21,142 nucleotides of DNA from Thalassospira sp. UBA1131 (GCF_002311515.1 NZ_DCAO01000068.1:19231-40372); one strand, 5' to 3'. Positions 5,903-14,098 are shown, counted from the first letter of the stretch. Notes: a model not told the origin generated them from the sequence alone. Numbers and translations: made by a program.

Positions 5903-8900
5903 ATGGAAAGTGGTTTCGTCCATCTTCGTGTACACACCAACTATTCGCTGGCCGAAGGTGCGATCACGACCAAGGAGCTTGCCAAACTCTGCGCTGCTGA
6001 CGGCCAACCCGCCGTTGCGATGACCGATACCGACAACATGTTCGGCGCGCTTGATTTCGCCGGTGCGCTCAGCGGTGCCGGCATTCAACCGATCCTTGGC
6101 GTGCAGATGGGCGTGGAACGTTATGGCGATAAACCCGCTGTTGGCAAAATCGCCCGCGAACCGATGCCAGACCGCCTTGTTCTGATTGCCCAGAACAAGG
6201 AAGGCTATTTCAACCTGCTGAAAATCGTTTCGCGCGCCCACATGACGTCCGAGGCCGGCAGCGAGCCAAAGGCCCTTTACGAACATATCCGCAAATATGC
6301 CGACCACATCATCTGCCTGACCGGTGGCCCGACCGGGCCACTTGCGCGTTTGCTGGGCGAAGAACAGCTCGACAAGGCCGAAAGCTGCTTGTCCGAGCTT
6401 AAGGACATTTTTGGTGACCGCCTTTACATCGAATTGCAGCGCCATGGCGAACCGCTTGAAGAGCAGGTCGAACCCGGCCTGATCAAGCTGGCCTATGATC
6501 ATGATGTGCCGCTGGTCGCGACCAATAACTGCTATTTCCCGACGGTCGATATGTACGAAGCCCATGACGTGTTTATTTGCGTCGGGCAGGGGGCGGTTGT
6601 TGGTCAGGAAGATCGTTGGAAACTGACCCCCGATCACCGCTTCAAGTCGGCAGCCGAAATGCGCGATCTGTTCGCCGATATTCCCGAGGCCTGCGACAAT
6701 ACCCTCGCCATTGCAAAGCGTTGCTCCTGGCACGTGGAAAAGATCGATCCGATCCTGCCGCCCTTTGATTGCGGCGAAGGCCGCACAGAGGTCGATGAAC
6801 TCCGCCACATGTCTGAAGAGGGCCTGAAAGGCCGTCTCGAAAAATACGTCTTCACCGATGAAATGTCGGATGCGGAAAAAGAAGAAATCGCCAAGCCTTA
6901 CTGGGAACGCCTTGATTACGAACTTGGCATCATCAACCAGATGGGCTTCCCGGGCTACTTCCTGATCGTTGCCGACTTCATCCAGTGGGCCAAGGATCAC
7001 GAAATTCCGGTCGGGCCGGGCCGTGGTTCGGGTGCGGGCTCGCTTGTGGCCTATGCACTTTTGATTACCGACCTTGATCCGCTGCGGTTTTCGCTTCTGT
7101 TCGAACGCTTCCTGAACCCGGAACGTGTGTCGATGCCTGACTTTGACGTCGACTTTTGTCAGGACCGGCGCGGCGAGGTGATCGAATACGTTCAGAAAAA
7201 ATACGGCCACGACCGCGTCGCACAGATCATCACCTTTGGTAAGTTGCAGGCAAAGGCCGCTGTGCGTGACGTCGGGCGTGTATTGTCGATCCCGTATGGC
7301 TATGTCGACAAGATCTGTAAAATGATCCCGGGCGATCCGGCCAAGCCGATCCCGCTGAAAGAAGCCATTGATATGGAACCGGACCTTCGCCGCATCGCGC
7401 GCGAGGACCCGGATATTGATCGCCTGCTGTCGATCGCCATGCAGATCGAAGGCCTTTATCGTAACTCATCGACCCACGCGGCAGGTGTGGTGATCGGTGA
7501 CCGTGACCTTGATGAACTGGTTCCGATCTATCGCGATCCGCGTTCGGACATGCCGGTCACCCAGTTCAACATGAAGTATGTTGAAAATGCCGGACTGGTG
7601 AAGTTTGACTTCCTGGGTCTTAAGACCCTGACGGTGATTATCGAGGCCGTCAATTTGATGCGCCTTCGCAAAGACGTCCCGCAAGACTTTGATATCAGTG
7701 CAATTCCCCTTGATGATCGCCCGGCCTTCAAGCTCCTGTCAGCCGCCGAAACCGTCGGCGTGTTCCAGCTTGAATCCCAGGGCATGCAGGATGTCTTGCG
7801 CGGGCTAAAGCCTGATACACTCGAAGACATTATCGCTGTCGTGGCACTGTATCGTCCGGGTCCGATGGATAACATTCCGCATTACATCGCGCGTAAGCAC
7901 GGTCAGGAAGAACCTGATTACATGCACCCGATGTTGCAGCCGATCCTCGAAGAAACCTATGGCATCATGATCTATCAGGAGCAAGTCATGGAACTTGCCC
8001 AGATCATGGCGGGCTATTCACTTGGCGGTGCTGACCTGTTGCGTCGTGCAATGGGTAAGAAGATCGCCGAGGAAATGGAAAAACAGCGCAGCCTGTTTGT
8101 CGATGGCGCGGAAAAGAACGGCGTTGATCGCGGGCAGGCGTCTGACATCTTTGATCAGGTCGCCAAATTCGCATCCTACGGCTTTAACAAATCCCACGCG
8201 GCGGCATATGCGCTGGTGGCTTATCAGACGGCATATCTTAAGGCGAACTACCCGGTCGAGTTCATGGCCGCCTTGATGACGCTTGATATGCACAACACCG
8301 AAAAGCTGGCGATTTTCAAACAGGAAGTCGAACGGCTTGAAATCGAAATCCTGCCGCCTTGCGTGAATAACTCCCAAGTCGCGTTTTCGGTTGAAAACCA
8401 CGATGGCGTGCGCAAGATCCGTTATGCACTGGCCGCAGTTCGAAATGTCGGCGATGCCGCAATGGAAAGCCTGGTCGCCGAACGTGAAGCCAACGGACCG
8501 TTCAAGGACATCACCGATTTCGCATCGCGCATCGACAGCCGCGCGGTCAATAAACGCCTGCTTGAAAACCTTGTACGGGCAGGGGCGCTGGATTGCCTTG
8601 CGTCCAACCGCAAGGTCATGTTTGAAAATGTCGATAAGGTCATCGCCGTTGCCCAGCGCGAGATGCATGCCCGCAACGACGATCAGATTTCGATGTTTGG
8701 TGACAGCAGTGGCTTTGGCAAGGATCAGATCCGTCTGCCTGATGAACGCGACTGGGTCCCGATGGAAAAACTGACCGAGGAATTCTCGGCCATTGGGTTC
8801 TATTTGTCAGCCCATCCGCTTGATACATTTGGCAAAAGCATCCAGCGCATCGGCATCGCCCCGATCAAGGAATTGCCGGCCCGCATGCGTGCATCAAACA

Positions 8901-9388
8901 AGGGTACCATCCGTCTGGCCGGAACCCTGATCAACGCACGCGAAATGATCTCGAAAAAGAACGGCTCGAAATTCGCCTTTGTCATGTTCTCGGACCCGAC
9001 CGGCAGTTTCGAAGTCGCCTTCTGGGCCGAGGCATGGGCGGCATACAAGGAAATCATCAATGCCGGACGCCCGGTTTTGCTCAACGTTTCTGCTGAAATG
9101 CGCGAAGGCCAACTGCGCATTCAGGGCCAGCGCGTCGAAGACCTCGAACAGGCGGTCGCCGGTGCCGCCGAAGGCATTCGCATTCGTCTGAACCGTCCTG
9201 ACCCCGTCGCGGAAATCCGTCAGTTGCTTGAACAGGCGGGCCGGGGGCGTGGTCTTGTCAGTCTGTCAACGGTCTGTGATGACGGTCGCATGGCCGAGAT
9301 CGAGCTTGAAGAAAACTACAAGGTGGGGCCATCCTTGATCGGTGCAATTGGCGCGATTCCCGGTGTGGAATTTGCCGAGGAAATCTAG
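5903..9388 (+). CDS. dnaE: DNA polymerase III alpha subunit
   Basis: Catalytic subunit of the replicative polymerase. Length is 1161 residues, essentially that of E. coli DnaE (1160). Start at ATG 5903 with AGAGG at 5888-5892. The PHP domain opens with VHLRVHTNYSLAEGA. The palm carries GPGRGSGAGS (371-380) and PDFDVDF (412-418), with Asp415 and Asp417 plus Asp569 in KFDFLGL as the three catalytic acidic residues. Fingers and the HhH region follow. A clamp-binding peptide QISMF is at 928-932, and the OB fold begins near residue 1001 (GTIRLAGTLI). All are intact. This is the DnaE1 type; proofreading is expected from a separate epsilon subunit. It closes the left + strand block and faces the convergent MFS gene. 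Confidence 0.97.
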   Translation: MESGFVHLRVHTNYSLAEGAITTKELAKLCAADGQPAVAMTDTDNMFGALDFAGALSGAGIQPILGVQMGVERYGDKPAVGKIAREPMPDRLVLIAQNKEGYFNLLKIVSRAHMTSEAGSEPKALYEHIRKYADHIICLTGGPTGPLARLLGEEQLDKAESCLSELKDIFGDRLYIELQRHGEPLEEQVEPGLIKLAYDHDVPLVATNNCYFPTVDMYEAHDVFICVGQGAVVGQEDRWKLTPDHRFKSAAEMRDLFADIPEACDNTLAIAKRCSWHVEKIDPILPPFDCGEGRTEVDELRHMSEEGLKGRLEKYVFTDEMSDAEKEEIAKPYWERLDYELGIINQMGFPGYFLIVADFIQWAKDHEIPVGPGRGSGAGSLVAYALLITDLDPLRFSLLFERFLNPERVSMPDFDVDFCQDRRGEVIEYVQKKYGHDRVAQIITFGKLQAKAAVRDVGRVLSIPYGYVDKICKMIPGDPAKPIPLKEAIDMEPDLRRIAREDPDIDRLLSIAMQIEGLYRNSSTHAAGVVIGDRDLDELVPIYRDPRSDMPVTQFNMKYVENAGLVKFDFLGLKTLTVIIEAVNLMRLRKDVPQDFDISAIPLDDRPAFKLLSAAETVGVFQLESQGMQDVLRGLKPDTLEDIIAVVALYRPGPMDNIPHYIARKHGQEEPDYMHPMLQPILEETYGIMIYQEQVMELAQIMAGYSLGGADLLRRAMGKKIAEEMEKQRSLFVDGAEKNGVDRGQASDIFDQVAKFASYGFNKSHAAAYALVAYQTAYLKANYPVEFMAALMTLDMHNTEKLAIFKQEVERLEIEILPPCVNNSQVAFSVENHDGVRKIRYALAAVRNVGDAAMESLVAEREANGPFKDITDFASRIDSRAVNKRLLENLVRAGALDCLASNRKVMFENVDKVIAVAQREMHARNDDQISMFGDSSGFGKDQIRLPDERDWVPMEKLTEEFSAIGFYLSAHPLDTFGKSIQRIGIAPIKELPARMRASNKGTIRLAGTLINAREMISKKNGSKFAFVMFSDPTGSFEVAFWAEAWAAYKEIINAGRPVLLNVSAEMREGQLRIQGQRVEDLEQAVAGAAEGIRIRLNRPDPVAEIRQLLEQAGRGRGLVSLSTVCDDGRMAEIELEENYKVGPSLIGAIGAIPGVEFAEEI

Positions 9389-9410
9389 GGGCCAAGGCAA
9401 ACAGTTCTTC

Positions 9411-9460
9411 AAAGCAAAACAGCCCGCCGCCGTGTATTTGGCGCCGGGCTGTTTTTGCTT
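9411..9460. terminator. Bidirectional terminator between dnaE and the MFS gene
   Basis: CAGCCCG (9420-9426) pairs with CGGGCTG (9445-9451). The stem is extended by flanking AAAA (9416-9419) and TTTTT (9452-9456), and then by AAGC/GCTT with one bulge. The A tract on the left and T tract on the right let it end dnaE on + and the transporter on -. It sits in the 81-bp convergent gap. Confidence 0.8.
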
Positions 9461-9469
9461 GTTTGATGC

Positions 9470-10603
9470 TCAGGCGAGCACGACTTTCTGGCCGGTGCGG
9501 GCCAACCCGGCTAAAAGTCCAAGCACAGCAAAGGAAAGCACCGCATATGTAGGCCCAAACGTATCCATGATCAGCCCGAAAATCGGCGCACCGGCGGTCT
9601 GACCGACCGCAATCATCAGGAAGCCGATCATCAACCCTGTGGCAGGACGGTCGGGCAGGGCATTGACACCCCAAATCAGATACACCCCGGTCAAAAGAAC
9701 GTAAGCCCCGCCAAACAGTGCACCACCGATAAATGTGATGGGGACACTGGTTCCCTCAAATCCGACGGCAAACATACCGACCGACATCAGCCCCAAAAAT
9801 AACCAGTGTGTGCGACCTAGGCCAAAGCGCGCAACAAGGTTGCCCGAAAACGCCCCGGCGATGCCCGCCGATCCGATGGCAATCCACAGAATGCCAACAT
9901 CACTGTTCTGCCAGCCAAGCCTGAAGGTCGCAAGTTTTCCGCCAAAAGACCAAAGCGCCGTGCTTGCAGCCCCCATCAGAAAGGCTGCAATGATCAAACG
10001 CCAGATATTCCCATCAAGTTGGGGCCATCGATGATGCTGACGCGGTTTCGTTTGTGTGGCTGGAAGGCTAAAGCCGGCGATCAATGCCATCACAACGGCG
10101 ACAAAGGCAAACCCGGCAAAGGCCAAACGCCATTCCCCTGTCATCAGAAGTGCAATAGGGCCAGATAGGGCAACACCCACGCTGGTTCCGGCATTGATTG
10201 TTGCGTTTGTTTTATTCTGTTGATTTTTCTGTACTGCGGCTGCAACAGCGGCGGCCATAGGGGGGGATGCCAGACCCGTACTTGATCCGGCAATCAATAC
10301 CGCCGACGCCAGCCAGATGGCATTTGGGGCTGTGGCAATTCCAATCATGCCAATGGCGGCGACCAAAGATGCGCCAACGGCGACAAGGCGCGCTCCAATC
10401 CGCTCTGTCAGAACGGCTGACGCAATAATCGCAATGCAATAGCCCAGAAAAGATCCACCTGAAATCACCCCGGAAACAGTCGCGCCTAATGATAGCTGCT
10501 GGTCAATGTCGGGCAAAAACAACCCAAACGCAAACCGTGCAAAGCCATAACAAACCGCGATCAGGCCAAACCCGGTTGCACCAATGCTGAATGCTTTTGT
10601 CAT
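9470..10603 (-). CDS. Major facilitator superfamily transporter
   Basis: A 377-residue polytopic inner-membrane protein with about 12 hydrophobic segments and a short basic central loop (around QTKPRQHHRW), the usual MFS 6+6 plan at the short end of the size range. The loop after TM2 has LTERIGARL, a variant of the MFS signature between TM2 and TM3, and the second half has ARFGLGRTHW in the equivalent place. Substrate cannot be read from the sequence. Its ATG overlaps the TetR stop codon by 4 nt (10600-10603), so the two are translationally coupled and this is probably the regulated target, for example an efflux pump. No separate promoter is seen. Confidence 0.85.
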   Translation of the reverse strand: MTKAFSIGATGFGLIAVCYGFARFAFGLFLPDIDQQLSLGATVSGVISGGSFLGYCIAIIASAVLTERIGARLVAVGASLVAAIGMIGIATAPNAIWLASAVLIAGSSTGLASPPMAAAVAAAVQKNQQNKTNATINAGTSVGVALSGPIALLMTGEWRLAFAGFAFVAVVMALIAGFSLPATQTKPRQHHRWPQLDGNIWRLIIAAFLMGAASTALWSFGGKLATFRLGWQNSDVGILWIAIGSAGIAGAFSGNLVARFGLGRTHWLFLGLMSVGMFAVGFEGTSVPITFIGGALFGGAYVLLTGVYLIWGVNALPDRPATGLMIGFLMIAVGQTAGAPIFGLIMDTFGPTYAVLSFAVLGLLAGLARTGQKVVLA

Positions 10604-11133
10604 TTTATGGCCTGCGCAATCAGTGCCGATGCAGCTTTATGTGCGGATTTGAAGGCTTCTGCACCGCGATAAATGGCGGCCGCCGTGCTGCCCTCGATCA
10701 GGATAAGGATTTGCTCTGTCAGCAGCTCAAGGTTTGGATCATTGGCACTAAACTCGGTTTTCAGGATCCCTGCTATTTGCGCATGGAAGGCCGCCTTATG
10801 TGCCATCACGGTTTTGGCAATTTCGGGCGTCTCACCGCCGGTTTCACCATATGCACGCAGGAACAGGCAGCCGCGCGTCCCCTCGGTCTCCGCCCAGCTT
10901 TGCAGTGCCTCAAACAGATCATCAATGCTTTTAACGTCAATGATTTGCAAGAAACGCCGGTCGCGCTCCATAAGAACCGCTTGGATCAGCCCGTTTTTGT
11001 CACCGGCATGCTTATAAAGAGTCCGGCTCGACATTTCGGCGGCCTTGGTCAGCTGATCCATGCTGGTGGCCATAAAGCCATGTTGATCAAACAGCTGTTC
11101 TGCGGATGTAAGAAGTTTGGTTTTCATGTTCAT
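10600..11133 (-). CDS. TetR family transcriptional regulator
   Basis: About 177 residues. The N-terminal domain has the TetR helix-turn-helix: LLTSAEQLFDQHGF, then SMDQLTKAAEMSSRTLYKHAGDKNGLI, the last part being the recognition helix and its capping region. The C-terminal ligand and dimer domain is divergent, as usual. Three in-frame starts exist: GTG 11139, ATG 11133 and ATG 11127. None has a ribosome site. A near-consensus promoter upstream puts the predicted transcript start near 11135, after the GTG, so I choose ATG 11133; 11127 is also possible. The gene is expected to repress itself and the coupled MFS gene through the palindrome at 11138-11167. The inducer is unknown. Confidence 0.85.
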   Translation of the reverse strand: MNMKTKLLTSAEQLFDQHGFMATSMDQLTKAAEMSSRTLYKHAGDKNGLIQAVLMERDRRFLQIIDVKSIDDLFEALQSWAETEGTRGCLFLRAYGETGGETPEIAKTVMAHKAAFHAQIAGILKTEFSANDPNLELLTEQILILIEGSTAAAIYRGAEAFKSAHKAASALIAQAIK

Positions 11134-11137
11134 GCGC

Positions 11138-11167
11138 ACAGATGTAAAACGATCGTTTTACATCTGT
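11138..11167. promoter_or_regulatory. Perfect 30-bp palindrome, probable TetR operator
   Basis: Left arm ACAGATGTAAAACGA and right arm TCGTTTTACATCTGT are exact reverse complements with no spacer. The palindrome lies between the TetR start and its -35 box and covers the spacer and -10, which is the expected place for an autorepressing TetR dimer-of-dimers site. Confidence 0.8.
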
Positions 11168-11170
11168 CAA
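11142..11170 (-). promoter_or_regulatory. Promoter of the TetR-MFS operon
   Basis: On the - strand, TTGACA (11170-11165) is followed after exactly 17 bp by TTACAT (11147-11142). The -35 is perfect and the -10 is fair. Expected start of transcription is about 11133-11137, at the TetR start codon, giving a leaderless or almost leaderless mRNA. It is embedded in the 30-bp palindrome. Confidence 0.65.
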
Positions 11171-11176
11171 AGGTTT

Positions 11177-11204
11177 TTGTCCTTTGGTCATGTTTTGTTA
11201 TGTT
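11177..11204 (+). promoter_or_regulatory. Possible rpsB promoter
   Basis: TTGTCC (11177-11182) and TATGTT (11199-11204) are 16 bp apart. If used, rpsB has a leader of roughly 195 nt. It starts only 10 bp from the TetR palindrome, back to back with the TetR promoter. The match is moderate. Confidence 0.35.
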
Positions 11205-11211
11205 ATCGGCT

Positions 11212-11407
11212 GTTGGTCCGAAGGTGCAGAGAGCAGCGCTTTTTGGGCTTGCATTCTGTTTCCGGGGGGGCTAAAAGCCGCCTCGAACATCGCACGCGGA
11301 AGAGCGGCGACTGCCGTCAAATGGCAACTCGTCCATCCGGTGTTTCATACATGGTGTATGGAATTCCCTTCCGCGGAGGTATTAACCGGAAAAAGGTAGG
11401 AATTATC
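11212..11407 (+). promoter_or_regulatory. Long rpsB leader, possible S2 autoregulation site
   Basis: About 195 nt precede rpsB without another gene. Small stems are visible: TGCC/GGCA around 11311-11325 and CATAC/GTATG (11346-11350/11356-11360). A second purine-rich GGAGGT lies at 11375-11380, before the true AGGTAGGA site at 11394-11401. Ribosomal protein S2 represses its own mRNA through the leader in other bacteria; whether this leader has such a structure is inference. Confidence 0.35.
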
Positions 11408-12187
11408 ATGGCTTTGCCAACCTTTACCATGCGCCAGCTCATGGAAGCTGGTGTCCACTTTGGTCACCACACCCGCCGTTGGAACCCGAAGATGAAACCC
11501 TACATCTTTGGTGCCCGCAACGACATCCACATCCTGAACCTGCAGGAAACCGTTCCGATGCTGCATCGCGCGATGCAGGCTGTTCGTGACGTAACCGCTT
11601 CGGGTGGTCGTGTTCTCTTCGTCGGTACCAAGCGTCAGGCTTCACCGATCATCGCAGACGCTGCAAAGCGTTGCGGCCAGTATTATGTGAACCATCGCTG
11701 GCTCGGCGGCATGCTGACCAACTGGAACACCGTTTCCAACTCGATCAAGCGCCTCAAAGAACAGGACGAAATCCTGAACGCTGGTGCAGAAGGTCTGACC
11801 AAAAAAGAAATCCTGAACCTGACCCGTTCGCGCGACAAGCTTGAGCGCGCTCTTGGCGGTATTAAGGACATGGGTGGTCTTCCGGACATTATTGTCGTGG
11901 TTGACACCAACAAAGAATCGCTTGCTATTCAGGATGCCAAAAACCTGAACATCCCGGTTGTTGCGATCCTCGACTCCAACTCTGATCCGGCAAACGTTCA
12001 GTTCCCGGTTCCGGGCAACGACGACGCGATCCGCGCAATCCAGCTGTATTGCGATCTGTTCGTTGGTTCCGTTCTGGACGGCATCCAGGAAGAAATGACT
12101 GCTTCTGGCGCAGACCTTGGCGAAGCGGAAGAAGTTCCGGCCGAGGCAGCTGCTGCTTCCGAAGCTGCAGAAGAAGCTTCCGCATAA
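11408..12187 (+). CDS. rpsB: 30S ribosomal protein S2
   Basis: A 259-residue S2, which binds late on the 30S platform next to S1. Start at ATG 11408 gives the conserved MALPTFTMRQLMEAGVHFGHHTRRWNPKMKPYI; in-frame codons upstream lie in the leader and are not part of the family. AGGTAGGA at 11394-11401 is the ribosome site. Further S2 hallmarks are HWLGGMLTNWNT-like (here NHRWLGGMLTNW), GGLPDIIVVVDTNKE and DSNSDP. The C-terminus is a roughly 30-residue Ala/Glu-rich tail (GEAEEVPAEAAAASEAAEEASA-like), seen in many alphaproteobacterial S2 proteins. Codon choice (GCT, GTT, CTG, GGT) is that of a highly expressed gene. Confidence 0.97.
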   Translation: MALPTFTMRQLMEAGVHFGHHTRRWNPKMKPYIFGARNDIHILNLQETVPMLHRAMQAVRDVTASGGRVLFVGTKRQASPIIADAAKRCGQYYVNHRWLGGMLTNWNTVSNSIKRLKEQDEILNAGAEGLTKKEILNLTRSRDKLERALGGIKDMGGLPDIIVVVDTNKESLAIQDAKNLNIPVVAILDSNSDPANVQFPVPGNDDAIRAIQLYCDLFVGSVLDGIQEEMTASGADLGEAEEVPAEAAAASEAAEEASA

Positions 12188-12207
12188 GTTTCATTTTGTA
12201 CCTGATG

Positions 12208-12240
12208 AAACGGCGGCTAGCATGCCGCCGTTTTGTTAGG
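12208..12240 (+). terminator. Terminator/attenuator between rpsB and tsf
   Basis: Perfect 10-bp stem AAACGGCGGC (12208-12217) / GCCGCCGTTT (12224-12233) with a 6-nt loop, then TGTTAGG after a run of four T. It fits partial termination between rpsB and tsf, as the two genes are normally cotranscribed. Confidence 0.7.
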
Positions 12241-12274
12241 TGTTAACCTGATCGCGTACTTAGGGGCTTTAAAA

Positions 12275-13198
12275 ATGGCTATTACCGCTGCTCTCGTTAA
12301 AGAGCTTCGCGAAACCACCGGCGCTGGCATGATGGATTGCAAAAAAGCGCTGTCCGAAACCGATGGTAACCTTGAAGCAGCTGTTGACTGGCTTCGCACC
12401 AAAGGTCTTGCTGCTGCCGCCAAGAAAGCTGGCCGTGTTGCTGCCGAAGGTCTGGTTGCTGTTGCAGTTGACGGCACCAAAGGTGCAGTTGTCGAGCTGA
12501 ACTCCGAGACCGACTTCGTTTCGCGTAACGAAGACTTCCAGAAATTTGTTGGCGAAATCGCAAATCAGGCGGTTGCTGCTAACGGCGATATTGATGCCCT
12601 CAAAGCTGCTGCTTATCCGGGTACCTCGCGTAACGTCGAAGAGCAGGTCACCCACATGATCGCCACCATCGGCGAAAACATGTCGCTGCGTCGCTCGGCT
12701 GGTCTGGCTGTCGACAAAGGTGTTGTTGCTTCTTACGTTCACTCCGCTGTTGCCACTGATCTGGGTAAGATCGGTGTTCTGGTTGCGCTTGAATCCGAGG
12801 CAGACGCTGGCGTTCTCGAAGGCCTTGGCAAGCAGATCGCGATGCACATCGCTGCAACCAACCCGGCATCGGCAACCGTCGATGATCTTGATCCGGAACT
12901 GGTAGAGCGTGAAAAAGCTGTTCTGACCGAACAGGCCAAAGAATCCGGCCGTCCGGCAGAAATCATCGAAAAGATGATCGAAGGTCGTATCCGTAAATAT
13001 TACGAGCAGGTTGTTCTGGTTGAACAGACCTTCGTGATTGACGGTGAAAACAAAGTCAAAACCGTGATTGAGAACGCTGCCAAAGAAGCTGGCAAGCCGA
13101 TCACCCTTAAGGGCTTTGTTCGCTTCGAACTCGGTGAAGGCATCGAACGCGAAGAAAAAGACTTTGCTGCCGAAGTTGCTGAGCAGCTGAACAAATAA
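12275..13198 (+). CDS. tsf: Elongation factor Ts
   Basis: A 307-residue nucleotide exchange factor that reloads EF-Tu with GTP. Start at ATG 12275 (MAITAALVKELRETTGAGMMDCKKAL) with AGGGG at 12262-12266; codons further upstream in frame lie in the intergenic hairpin. The N-terminal UBA-like domain covers about 1-55. The exchange motif TDFVSRNEDF has Asp80 and Phe81, the residues that disturb the magnesium site of EF-Tu. The core domains and the coiled-coil region (about 180-230) follow, ending in a conserved GEGIEREEKDFAAEV. Codon bias is as strong as in rpsB. Confidence 0.97.
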   Translation: MAITAALVKELRETTGAGMMDCKKALSETDGNLEAAVDWLRTKGLAAAAKKAGRVAAEGLVAVAVDGTKGAVVELNSETDFVSRNEDFQKFVGEIANQAVAANGDIDALKAAAYPGTSRNVEEQVTHMIATIGENMSLRRSAGLAVDKGVVASYVHSAVATDLGKIGVLVALESEADAGVLEGLGKQIAMHIAATNPASATVDDLDPELVEREKAVLTEQAKESGRPAEIIEKMIEGRIRKYYEQVVLVEQTFVIDGENKVKTVIENAAKEAGKPITLKGFVRFELGEGIEREEKDFAAEVAEQLNK

Positions 13199-13211
13199 AA
13201 CATCTGTTCGG

Positions 13212-13300
13212 AATGGTGCGTTTGCCACCATTTCGTGTATGATCCAGACCGGCGAGGTCGGCAGCGCATATCCGCCCTGTTACTCGCCGGTCTTTTTATA
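13212..13300 (+). terminator. Tandem hairpins with terminator between tsf and pyrH
   Basis: The first hairpin is AATGGTG (13212-13218) / CACCATT (13226-13232). The second is a perfect 11-bp stem AGACCGGCGAG (13246-13256) / CTCGCCGGTCT (13283-13293), with a 26-nt loop that has its own small GGC/GCC pairing. It is followed directly by TTTTTAT. The second is a strong intrinsic terminator candidate and would separate the ribosomal pair from the pyrH unit. Confidence 0.75.
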
Positions 13301-13364
13301 TCTGAATTCTGCATTTCCCGCGTTCGGGCAATGCGTTACATCGGCATTTAAGAGGCAATCCGAC

Positions 13365-14096
13365 ATGGCAGAAAACGGCCCATTGAAGTTTCGTCGCGTC
13401 CTTTTGAAGCTCTCGGGCGAGGGGCTTTTGGGTAAACAGCAATACGGTATCGATCCAGAAACTGTTGACCGGATTGCCAGCGAAATCAAAGCCGTTCATG
13501 ACATGGGTGCTGAAGTCTGCATGGTGATCGGCGGCGGGAACATCTTCCGCGGTGTCAAAGGTGCCTCGCAGGGCATGGAACGCGCAACCGCCGACTATAT
13601 GGGCATGCTGGCCACCATCATGAACGCCCTTGCTGTTCAGAACGCGCTGGAACGCCATGGCGTTCAGACCCGCGTTCAGTCCGCCATCCCGATGTCTTCT
13701 GTCTGTGAGCCCTATGTGCGCCGCCGTGCGGTCCGTCACATGGAAAAGGGCCGGGTTGTAATCTTTGCTGCCGGCACCGGCAACCCGTTCTTCACCACCG
13801 ATACTGCTGCTGCCTTGCGCGCGGTTGAAATGGGCTGTGATGCGTTGCTCAAGGGTACTCAGGTTGACGGCGTTTACACTGCGGATCCGAAAACCGACCC
13901 GACGGCAGAACGCTATGACTCTCTGACCTATATGGAAGTTCTGTCCAAAGATTTGCGTGTTATGGACGCATCGGCTATTTCTTTGGCACGCGAAAATGAT
14001 ATTCCGGTTATTGTATTTTCTTTGCATAATCCGGGTGCCTTCGCAGACGTTGTTTCTGCGAAGGGGACGTTTACGATTATTTCGAATGGAGACTGA
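13365..14096 (+). CDS. pyrH: UMP kinase
   Basis: A 243-residue bacterial UMP kinase of the amino-acid kinase fold; converts UMP to UDP with ATP, is normally a hexamer, and is typically GTP-activated and UTP-inhibited. Start at ATG 13365 (MAENGPLKFRRVLLKLSGEG) with AGAGG at 13351-13355; the longer open frame begins in the terminator region. Motifs: KLSGEGL (15-21), VIGGGNIFRG (54-63), GTGNPFFTTDTAAALRA in the UMP/ATP site, and DGVYTADPKTDP. Only 2 nt separate its stop from the frr start, so the two are cotranscribed. Confidence 0.96.
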   Translation: MAENGPLKFRRVLLKLSGEGLLGKQQYGIDPETVDRIASEIKAVHDMGAEVCMVIGGGNIFRGVKGASQGMERATADYMGMLATIMNALAVQNALERHGVQTRVQSAIPMSSVCEPYVRRRAVRHMEKGRVVIFAAGTGNPFFTTDTAAALRAVEMGCDALLKGTQVDGVYTADPKTDPTAERYDSLTYMEVLSKDLRVMDASAISLARENDIPVIVFSLHNPGAFADVVSAKGTFTIISNGD

Positions 14097-14098
14097 AC

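Noticed and set aside
5879..7210. Long - strand open frame (443 codons) opposite the 5' part of dnaE
   Set aside because: Antisense to the PHP and palm coding region; no recognisable domain, no ribosome site or promoter, and a composition typical of shadow frames.
11184..11399. 71-codon frame in the rpsB leader (TTG start)
   Set aside because: The start lies upstream of or within the probable promoter, no ribosome site, and the translation resembles no protein. Only its last 13 codons are mentioned as a weak uORF idea.
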